Below, piece after piece: positions 57,061 to 64,000 of a stretch of DNA of 64,000 nt. The translations under genes and the position numbers were made by a program. The stretch is from Marinomonas spartinae (lineage in GTDB: Bacteria > Pseudomonadota > Gammaproteobacteria > Pseudomonadales > Marinomonadaceae): NCBI RefSeq assembly GCF_016461715.1, contig NZ_JAEMUI010000002.1, positions 310,001-374,000 of the forward strand. The letters are read 5' to 3'. Every line of letters begins with the position of its first letter. The stretch's first letter is position 1. Below the pieces are notes generated by a model, which saw nothing but the letters and a program-made list of their open reading frames with translations, ran no database searches and was not told the origin of the DNA.

Positions 57061-60000
57061 TCAAAGGCTATTTAACCTTTCTTTGCGGCGATACCCTAAT
57101 ACCAATAAGCATGGGGTGAGTATAAGAGTTAATGGCGTGGCGAAAGTAAGGCCGCCTGCAATGGCTGTTGATAGCTGAGTCCACCACTGAGAAGAGGGGG
57201 CGCCTACACTGATATCTGCTTGCAGCAGGTCGATATTGAGTTGAAACACCATAGGAACCAAGCCTAGAATGGTGGTGATGGTGGTGAGCATGACAGGGCG
57301 AAGGCGCTGTACTCCCGTTCTCACAGCCGCCTCTTTTACCGACAACCCCTGACTTCGCAACACATTAAAGGTGTCAATCAATACAATATTATTATTAACG
57401 ACAACACCCGCCAGAGCAATCACACCGACACCGCTCATGACGATCCCAAAAGGGTCTCCTTTTATCATTAAGCCAACTAACACCCCCATGGTGGAGAAGA
57501 TAACCGCACTTAAAATCAATAAGCATTGGAAGAAGTTATTGAACTGTGTCACCAATATAATGGCCATAATGAAGAAAGCAACGCCAAAGGCTTTCAGTAA
57601 AAAGGTTTGAGCCTCTTGTTGGTCTTCGGTATTACCTCGAAATTGATAGCTGACAGCTTTGGGTAGGTTCGAGGCATCAAGCTCTTTTTTGATTTGCTTT
57701 ATTACTTGGTCAACGATCAATCCGTCTTTTACGTCAGCATTAATTTTCACCGTTTTCTTGCCATCGGTACGGTTGATCACACCTTGTTTTTGGGCGGCGT
57801 AGCGATGAATAAAATTACTGGCAGGGATCGGGCCTTGGTTAGATGGAATTTGTAAATGATCCAGTTGCTCTAAACTACGATTGTTAATAGGGTAGCGTAG
57901 GACGATGTCAATTTTGTCGTCCGCGCCTTCTGGTAGGAAGTCACTTAGTTTAATACCGTTAGTGACCAACTTGATGACGCTGCCTAGTGTATTGACATCA
58001 ACGCCATAACGGGCGGCTTTGGCCCTATCAATGTCAAAACGCCACTCTATGCCAGGCAAGGATCTATCGTCATCGACAGAGACTATGGCATCGCTGGCTT
58101 TTAACTTTTTGATCACGGCATCGGCGGTTTTATTGAGTATCTGTCCGTAGTCAGAACTGAGTTGCAATTGAATATCGGTGTCGGACTGAGGGCCATTTTG
58201 TTGCACCACAGAGGTGACTTGGATACCGGGGATTTGCTTTGTTTTCTCTCTAATGCGCTGCAAAATGACGCTGGCAGGTTCACGTTTATACCAGTCGACA
58301 AATTCCATAGTGAGTGTGCCTATGCTATCTGGGGCATCATTATTATTGACTTTGGCGTAGGAGGTGGCGACCAAGCTGGTAATGTTAGGGTTACCTAATA
58401 CGAGTTTTTCAACCTTTTGTACCAGCTTGTCTTTTTCTTCCAGCGATAAGTTGCCCCGGGCATGGATTTCTAATTGCGCCACTTCAGGCTCTATATTGGG
58501 GAAAAACTCCACCCCTTTGCCAAATTTCCCATAGCTGATAAAAATAGCGATCAGTAACAAAATGGTGGCAAGCAGTACCCAAATAGGATACTCAATTAGT
58601 TTGCTGAGCACTCGGCTGTATGTCCCGACAAATCCTTTAAGTTGTTTTAGATCGCCTGATTCCGCCAAGGCTAACGTCTTGAGCATTTTAGGGGAATAGG
58701 CGCCTTTTTTGCCGATTAAAGAGCCGATGGTGGGGATAATGATAAGGGCCATGACAAGAGATGATGAGAGGGTTGCGATAACAGTGATTGGCATGAAGCG
58801 CATAAACTCTCCGGCAATGCCTGGCCAGAAAAGTAGCGGGAGAAAGACCGCTAATGTGGTGGCAGTGGAAGCGGTAATAGGCCATGCCATGCGTTTGGCG
58901 GCTTCAGCATAAGCTGCTTTTTTCGTGGCACCTTCTGCAAGTTTTCGATCAGCGTATTCGGTTACAACAATCGCTCCATCTACCAGCATGCCAACACTTA
59001 ATATCAAAGAAAATAGCACAACCATATTGATGGTGTAGCCTTGGATATTGAGCAGTAAAATACCTGCTAAAAAGGCCCCGGGTATGGCGATGCCAACTAA
59101 GAGGGCACTACGAATACCTAACGCCCAAACAATAACAATCATCACCAATAACGTGGCGATTAAGACGTTATTGAAGAGATCGTTGAGGGAGGTTTCAATT
59201 TGTTTGGATTCGTCTTGGGTAAACTCATACTTCACACCTGCAGGCCACTGCTTACTGGCTTGTTGGGTGATGGCTTTGACCCCATTGATGGTTTCTATGA
59301 TGTTGGCTCCGACCCGCTTAGACACCGCCAGCGTAATACTATTGCGGCCTTCTACACGGGCGTGGCTGGTTGGGTCTTCGAAGCCGAGTTCTCCGCTGGC
59401 AATATCCCCTAATAACACCACTTGATCGCCATTCACCTTAATCGGTAAATTTAAAATATCGTCTTTTGTTTTAAGCAGGCCAGGTACTTTAAGAGGAAAA
59501 CGGCCTGCACCCGTGTCTAGGTTACCAGCCGCGACGAGGCGGTTATTCTTATCAACAAAATTCATTACATCAGGCAATGACAGGTTGTAGGTGTTGAGCT
59601 TATCAGGACTCACAACAATGTGCGCTTGTTGATCACGATCACCACTGATTTTTGCCTCAAGTACGCCTGGACTAGCTTCTATTTTATCTTGTAAGTTGTT
59701 GGCTATTTTGCTTAAGGTGGCAAAATCCAAATTGCCATACAGATTGATTCGCAATACTGGGAAGGTAGATAAATTAATCTCGGTAACTGTGGGTTCGTCT
59801 ACATCGCTTGGTAGTTCACTCTTGGCACGATCGACCTTTTGCTGAGCATCAATTAGTGCTTGATCAATGTTTGTGCCTTGCTGGAATTCTAAAATAATCG
59901 ATGCATGTCCTTCGGATGCGGTGGAGCGAATTTCCTTGAGGCCTTCTAAACCTTTTAGTTCTTTTTCTAAGGGCTTGACTAAAAGACTGTCAGCGTCCTC

Positions 60001-60171
60001 AGGAGAAATGCCTTCTAATGAGACCGATACGTAAGCCATTGGAATGGTAATATCGGGGGTGCTTTCCTTAGCAATGCTGATATAAGAAGCGATGCCAGAC
60101 ACAATCACCAAGGCAAATAATAATAATACCGTGCGGGAGCGAGCGAGCGCAGCGTCAATTAAGGTTTGCAT
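57061..60171 (-). CDS. RND efflux transporter permease subunit
   Basis: The 1036-residue inner-membrane pump has the RND layout: an N-terminal helix, a large periplasmic porter loop, helices 2-7, a second porter loop and helices 8-12. Helix 4 reads GMLVDGAIVV, so the first of the AcrB pair Asp407-Asp408 is present and the second is glycine. Helix 10 reads LAGVVVNNNIVLID, with asparagine where AcrB has Lys940. This pattern occurs in a large RND subgroup distinct from AcrB. Substrates are unknown. It follows its adaptor gene by 45 bases, and no outer-membrane channel gene is adjacent. Confidence 0.92.
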   Translation of the reverse strand: MQTLIDAALARSRTVLLLFALVIVSGIASYISIAKESTPDITIPMAYVSVSLEGISPEDADSLLVKPLEKELKGLEGLKEIRSTASEGHASIILEFQQGTNIDQALIDAQQKVDRAKSELPSDVDEPTVTEINLSTFPVLRINLYGNLDFATLSKIANNLQDKIEASPGVLEAKISGDRDQQAHIVVSPDKLNTYNLSLPDVMNFVDKNNRLVAAGNLDTGAGRFPLKVPGLLKTKDDILNLPIKVNGDQVVLLGDIASGELGFEDPTSHARVEGRNSITLAVSKRVGANIIETINGVKAITQQASKQWPAGVKYEFTQDESKQIETSLNDLFNNVLIATLLVMIVIVWALGIRSALLVGIAIPGAFLAGILLLNIQGYTINMVVLFSLILSVGMLVDGAIVVTEYADRKLAEGATKKAAYAEAAKRMAWPITASTATTLAVFLPLLFWPGIAGEFMRFMPITVIATLSSSLVMALIIIPTIGSLIGKKGAYSPKMLKTLALAESGDLKQLKGFVGTYSRVLSKLIEYPIWVLLATILLLIAIFISYGKFGKGVEFFPNIEPEVAQLEIHARGNLSLEEKDKLVQKVEKLVLGNPNITSLVATSYAKVNNNDAPDSIGTLTMEFVDWYKREPASVILQRIREKTKQIPGIQVTSVVQQNGPQSDTDIQLQLSSDYGQILNKTADAVIKKLKASDAIVSVDDDRSLPGIEWRFDIDRAKAARYGVDVNTLGSVIKLVTNGIKLSDFLPEGADDKIDIVLRYPINNRSLEQLDHLQIPSNQGPIPASNFIHRYAAQKQGVINRTDGKKTVKINADVKDGLIVDQVIKQIKKELDASNLPKAVSYQFRGNTEDQQEAQTFLLKAFGVAFFIMAIILVTQFNNFFQCLLILSAVIFSTMGVLVGLMIKGDPFGIVMSGVGVIALAGVVVNNNIVLIDTFNVLRSQGLSVKEAAVRTGVQRLRPVMLTTITTILGLVPMVFQLNIDLLQADISVGAPSSQWWTQLSTAIAGGLTFATPLTLILTPCLLVLGYRRKERLNSL

Positions 60172-60216
60172 GGTGTAAATTCCTTTTTGTCCAAATGCGT
60201 AGACCGTGTAGCCATT

Positions 60217-61371
60217 CTAGTTTGCTTGTTCTGCTGGTGGTGTGGTTGCATTGGTGTTCTCATTGTCAAAATGAGGTGCTACTTTTTCTCCGGCTTTTAC
60301 AAAGCCTTGGCCGACGGTAATGATGGTTACCGTATCCGGTAACCCCCCCACCCAGACTTTGTCTCGTTCCGATTTAAGAGGCGTAACGGGTAAGATCTGA
60401 ACAATATTGTTTTTATCAAGAATTTTAACTGCTGTTTCCCCAGCCCCATTCAATGTTAACAAGGCCGCTGAGAAGGCATGGGCATGTTGTTGATCCAATA
60501 TAAAATCGACATCGGCGGTTATGCCTGCTGGGGCCGTTTGATTAGGGTTGGCGATGGTTAGTTCTACCGGAATTGTTCTGCTTTGCTGGTTTGCGACCGC
60601 GCTGATATAGTCAACTGTGCCCATAGCAGTATAGCCGGAGTCGAGTTTCACCTGGCCTTTTGTCCCTATATGGATGTGTTGTATTTTATTTTGTGGAATG
60701 GCCACTTGGATATGTAAGGGATCAAGTGAGACAAGGGTTCCTATGGTCGCGTCTTTTGCTAACTGTTGCCCCTTTTCTACATCTACCGTATTCATTACTC
60801 CATCAAAGGGGGCGGTAATTGTCGCGTTTTCGAGCTGCACCTCAAGTTGCTTAAGGTTGCTTGTGGCTGTCCCTAACAAGGTTTTCGCTTCAGCCAATTT
60901 GACCTGAGAAGAAAGGTTGCTTTTGCTTAATTTCGTGATGCCATCCAGTTCTAAATGGCGTTGTTTGACGAGGAGCCGAGCTTCTTCTAATTGAGCTGCT
61001 AATGTCCGAGTATCGACTTTGAGCAGTACATCACCTGCTTTGACATGATCGCCTTTTGTAACTGGCAGAGAGGTAATTTTGCCAGCATATTGATTATGTA
61101 GCGTGACCGTCTTCCCCGCCATGGTTTGACCCGATAGCGTCAAATGCAAATCAATGTTTTGGGCGTAAATCCGTTTAGCTTGTACCGATGTCAGTGAGGC
61201 TGTTTGTGGGTGTGCGTTAGCCATCGAATCGGGCTTAGGAGGCTGCGATTCTACTTTATGACTATTGTGTTGCGCTGTAATAATGCCTTTTCCGCCGATC
61301 AATAACCAACATGCTATTGCTGCGACGATGAGAATCGCCGTCACCGGTCCCAGCTTAGTTTTCAACGCCAT
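60217..61371 (-). CDS. RND efflux periplasmic adaptor subunit
   Basis: The 384-residue protein starts with an uncleaved or signal-anchor helix (about 10-30) after an AAGGAG site. The adaptor core follows: lipoyl halves (GKITSLPVTKGDHVKAGDVLLKVD and ITAPFDGVMNTVDVEKGQQL) around a coiled-coil hairpin (about 125-185), a beta-barrel and a membrane-proximal domain. It should connect the RND pump to an outer-membrane channel encoded elsewhere. It is the first gene of the two-gene minus-strand operon. Confidence 0.92.
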   Translation of the reverse strand: MALKTKLGPVTAILIVAAIACWLLIGGKGIITAQHNSHKVESQPPKPDSMANAHPQTASLTSVQAKRIYAQNIDLHLTLSGQTMAGKTVTLHNQYAGKITSLPVTKGDHVKAGDVLLKVDTRTLAAQLEEARLLVKQRHLELDGITKLSKSNLSSQVKLAEAKTLLGTATSNLKQLEVQLENATITAPFDGVMNTVDVEKGQQLAKDATIGTLVSLDPLHIQVAIPQNKIQHIHIGTKGQVKLDSGYTAMGTVDYISAVANQQSRTIPVELTIANPNQTAPAGITADVDFILDQQHAHAFSAALLTLNGAGETAVKILDKNNIVQILPVTPLKSERDKVWVGGLPDTVTIITVGQGFVKAGEKVAPHFDNENTNATTPPAEQAN

Positions 61372-61671
61372 TCATATCTCCTTATTAGCTGACATTGGCT
61401 TCCCATCATGGATCAATCAAGTCTAGATATAGCGTGGAATTATAGGCATAAAAAGAATTCATTAACACATTATTGCCATGATTATTGCAAAAAGCTTAAG
61501 GTGTCGGTCGATAGGCTTATCTTGAAAACGCTTAAAAAAACAGACTTGGCATAAAAACCGTTCATCTAAATAGGATTTTTGCTTTTTGGTGTGCGGTATT
61601 CACTAAACCTTCATTAGGAAGGGTGCTACTATAGCGCCACAAAAAATTTACACTATTTTATATGGATAGAT
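61372..61671. other. Divergent intergenic region between the adaptor gene and uup
   Basis: This 300-base AT-rich gap carries the promoter-like element described for the adaptor gene and the leader of uup. No reading frame, repeat or strong hairpin was found. No regulator gene for the pump lies next to it. Confidence 0.4.
61439..61467 (-). promoter_or_regulatory. Candidate promoter of the RND operon
   Basis: On the minus strand a perfect -10 TATAAT (61444-61439) follows TGTTAA (61467-61462) with a 17-base spacer. The -35 element is poor, so an activator may be needed if this is the promoter. Confidence 0.35.
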
Positions 61672-63618
61672 ATGAGTCTATTGTCGTTAGAACAGGTTAG
61701 TGTTGCATTCGGACATAATCCGTTGCTGTCGAAAATCAGCTTTTCTGCTGAAGCGGGTGAGCGTGTTGCCATCATTGGTCGTAATGGTGCGGGTAAATCT
61801 ACTTTTTTAAAAGTCGTCTCTGGTGAGCAAATACCGGATGAAGGGGTAGTTCGTATTGAAGGGGGCATGAAAATCGCCCAGCTCCCTCAAGAACTACCAG
61901 ACGCTAATGAGAAAACCGTTCGTGAAGTTGTCAGTGAAGGGGCAGGTCAAGCCCATCACTTGATGAAACGCTACTTTTCCTTGTTAGAGGATTTTGAAAA
62001 CGATCACTCCCATGAGCTTGGTGAGATCCAGGCAGAGTTAGATAAAATCCAAGGGTGGGATTTAGAGCAGCGAGTGAACCACATGGTTCAGCGTTTAAGA
62101 TTGCCTGCTGACAAACTCATGTCGGAGTTATCTGGTGGTTGGCGTCGTCGTGTTATTTTGGCACAGGCGTTAATTTCGAATCCCGATATTCTACTACTTG
62201 ATGAGCCAACTAACCATTTGGACGTACCAACCATCGAATGGATGGAGCAACAACTCCAACAATTCCGTGGCTTGATCTTATTTATTACCCACGACCGCCG
62301 TTTTCTAGAGAAGCTGGCCAATCGTATCGTGGAACTGGATCGCGGTAATTTGATTTCTTTCACTGGAAACATTCATGAGTTTCTTGTTTTCAAAGAAAAA
62401 TTGCTCGAAGAAGAAGAACGAGCCAATGCTTTGTTTGATAAGCGTTTGGCTGAAGAGGAAGTCTGGATACGCCAAGGGATAAAAGCCCGTCGTACGCGTA
62501 ACGAGGGGCGTGTACGTGCCTTGAAAGCTTTACGTCAAGAACGTTCCGAACGTATTAATCGTCAAGGTAATGCTAAAATGGCGATTGAAACGAAAGATAA
62601 ATCGGGCAAGCTGGTAGCGGAATTCACACAAGTCGGTCATGCATTTGAGGATAAAGTGATTCTCAATCCCATGGATTTTATTGTGAACCGTGGTGATCGT
62701 ATTGGCCTGATTGGACCAAACGGCTGTGGTAAAAGTACGTTTTTGAAAATTCTGCTGGGGGATTTGAAACCAAAATCCGGCACTGTTCGTCAGGGGACCA
62801 AACTGAACGTTGCTTATTTTGATCAGCTGCGTGAGCAACTTGACCCTGAGCAAACGGTGGTAGAAAACGTTGGCGAAGGCAAAGATACCATCGAGATTAA
62901 CGGTCAGAGCAAACATGTGATTGGCTATCTTGGGGATTTTCTGTTTCCTCCTGAGCGGGCACGTACCCCTGTTAAGGCGTTATCAGGTGGTGAGCGAAAC
63001 CGTGTATTGTTGGCGAAACTCTTCACGAAGCCTGCTAACTTGCTGATCATGGATGAGCCAACCAACGATCTAGACGTCGAAACCCTAGAGCTTTTGGAAG
63101 AACTGTTAATGAATTACGATGGCACTTTGCTGCTCGTGAGTCACGATCGTTCATTCCTAGATAACGTGGTGACGAGTGTGATTGCGTTTGAAGGCGAAGG
63201 TAACGTAAAAGAGTACGTCGGCGGTTATCAAGACTGGATCCGTCAAGGTGGTAAGTTCCCCGCAGAATCCACGTCGCAAACGGATGATGTACCAACTAAA
63301 AAAGAACAAGCAAAAGCCGAAGCGAAAAAAGTTGCAGAAGCCACCCAGCAAACGACTACTAAAGCAGCAGCCTCCACTCCTAAACCAAAAACAAAGCTGA
63401 GTTATAAACTGCAGCGTGAATTTGATGCAATGCCAGAGACCATTGCTAAGTTAGAAGAGGACATTGCCGCTTTACAGGACATAACAAGTTCTCCTGATTT
63501 TTATACAGGTGATGCACAAAACATTGAGCAAACCTTGGCAATGATGGCAGACAAAGAACAAGAGCTTGAAACCATGATGGAACGTTGGCTAGAGCTTGAA
63601 ACTATGCAGAATGGATAA
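61672..63618 (+). CDS. uup: ABC-F ATPase Uup
   Basis: The 648-residue soluble protein has two ATPase domains: Walker A GRNGAGKS (36-43) and GPNGCGKS (348-355), signatures LSGGWRRR and LSGGERNR, and LLDEPTNHLD and IMDEPTNDLD. A charged interdomain linker (RLAEEEVWIRQGIKARRTRNEGRV) is the part that reaches the ribosome in ABC-F proteins. The C-terminal coiled-coil domain (about 560-645, KLSYKLQREFDAMPETIAKLEEDI) is specific to Uup, which also binds branched DNA. No membrane domain is present, so it is not a transporter. Confidence 0.94.
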   Translation: MSLLSLEQVSVAFGHNPLLSKISFSAEAGERVAIIGRNGAGKSTFLKVVSGEQIPDEGVVRIEGGMKIAQLPQELPDANEKTVREVVSEGAGQAHHLMKRYFSLLEDFENDHSHELGEIQAELDKIQGWDLEQRVNHMVQRLRLPADKLMSELSGGWRRRVILAQALISNPDILLLDEPTNHLDVPTIEWMEQQLQQFRGLILFITHDRRFLEKLANRIVELDRGNLISFTGNIHEFLVFKEKLLEEEERANALFDKRLAEEEVWIRQGIKARRTRNEGRVRALKALRQERSERINRQGNAKMAIETKDKSGKLVAEFTQVGHAFEDKVILNPMDFIVNRGDRIGLIGPNGCGKSTFLKILLGDLKPKSGTVRQGTKLNVAYFDQLREQLDPEQTVVENVGEGKDTIEINGQSKHVIGYLGDFLFPPERARTPVKALSGGERNRVLLAKLFTKPANLLIMDEPTNDLDVETLELLEELLMNYDGTLLLVSHDRSFLDNVVTSVIAFEGEGNVKEYVGGYQDWIRQGGKFPAESTSQTDDVPTKKEQAKAEAKKVAEATQQTTTKAAASTPKPKTKLSYKLQREFDAMPETIAKLEEDIAALQDITSSPDFYTGDAQNIEQTLAMMADKEQELETMMERWLELETMQNG

Positions 63619-63639
63619 ACCGCGCAGAATGGGTAATTT

Positions 63640-64000
63640 ATGACACAAAAAATTCAACCAGTTTCTTTTATATCGCGTTTTTTTGGTGCCTTTGGCCAAT
63701 TCTTCAAATACATGGGGAGTGGTGATTATGCTGCTCGCTGTCAGCATGTAGGGCAAGGCGAGTTACTTGCATTTGAAGCTGAGCCCAAAGTGATTACCAA
63801 AGAAGTCGAAATCATTCGGGAAATCGAAGTGGCGTCGCCAACATTGGATACAGTCAATGAAGACGGTGCTCATCAATTATTGCAGTTGCTTCAGCAAGGG
63901 GCTCGTTTTATTGATTTTCTACAAGAAAGCATAGATGAGTACAGTGATGCTGATGTTGGAGCTGCGTCTCGGCAAATTCATGCGGGTTGCGCAAAAGTAT
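63640..64000 (+). CDS. DUF2760 family protein (partial, cut by the window edge)
   Basis: An ATG at 63640, 21 bases after the uup stop, opens a frame that runs to the window end (120 residues seen). The wording GAHQLLQLLQQGARFIDFLQESIDEYSDADVGAASRQIHAGC matches my memory of the DUF2760 core. Such genes often lie next to Hsp70/DnaK-like genes, so a chaperone-like gene may follow beyond the edge. The N-terminal part (FISRFFGAFGQFFKYMG) is amphipathic. Function is unknown. Confidence 0.7.
   Translation, partial: MTQKIQPVSFISRFFGAFGQFFKYMGSGDYAARCQHVGQGELLAFEAEPKVITKEVEIIREIEVASPTLDTVNEDGAHQLLQLLQQGARFIDFLQESIDEYSDADVGAASRQIHAGCAKV

Overview
The window is a stretch of chromosome from a marine gammaproteobacterium, most likely a Marinomonas-type member of the Oceanospirillales. 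This is inferred from gene content and order: fimV-truA-trpFBA-accD-folC-SPOR-cvpA-purF-metZ, Na+-type motor genes, Tsx-like porin and many two-component or chemosensory proteins. No rRNA, tRNA, CRISPR array, insertion sequence or prophage was found. Coding density is high, and most operon junctions are 1-4 bp overlaps (TAATG, ATGA).

Layout. 1-1261: end of an unrecognised gene and an AI-2E family permease. 1393-5039: sensory island with a soluble double-PAS chemoreceptor and an orphan Hpt protein on the minus strand, and a response regulator on the plus strand. 5217-5918: dienelactone-hydrolase-like enzyme. 6027-20375: galactoside catabolic locus. 20666-25357: peptide/nickel-type ABC importer with a fused double ATPase. 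25435-26232: Tsx-like porin. 26646-31905: small secreted protein, a 1497-residue soluble hybrid kinase and a CheY-like regulator. 32002-40539: housekeeping genes (leuA, an Lrp-family regulator, ribA, a DEAD-box helicase, DUF1415, an S1 protein, panE, yajQ, an Atl protein, fxsA). 40670-42664: groES-groEL. 42918-55194: fimV to metZ. 55319-56893: MotA/MotB-type stator pair. 57061-61371: RND pump and adaptor. 61672-63618: uup. 63640 to the edge: start of a DUF2760 gene.

The most coherent system is the galactoside locus. An IclR-type repressor and an ABC ATPase read leftward. A ten-gene operon reads rightward: two permeases, GH36 alpha-galactosidase, IlvD/Edd-family dehydratase, SDR dehydrogenase, DgoK kinase, DgoA aldolase, SMP-30-type lactonase, GH42 beta-galactosidase and the binding protein. 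Together these give import of an intact galactoside, hydrolysis in the cytoplasm, and oxidation of galactose by a De Ley-Doudoroff route (galactose, galactonolactone, galactonate, KDGal, KDPGal, then pyruvate plus glyceraldehyde 3-phosphate). An Edd-type enzyme stands in for the usual DgoD dehydratase. Two nearly identical palindromes (24 of 27 bases) lie in the divergent promoter and are strong candidates for the IclR operators.

Other points worth a look are an 18-bp perfect palindrome before the second ABC operon, an RND pump whose predicted proton-relay residues differ from AcrB, and a heat-shock-like promoter before groES. All functional calls come from motifs and family knowledge read by eye; no database search was possible.
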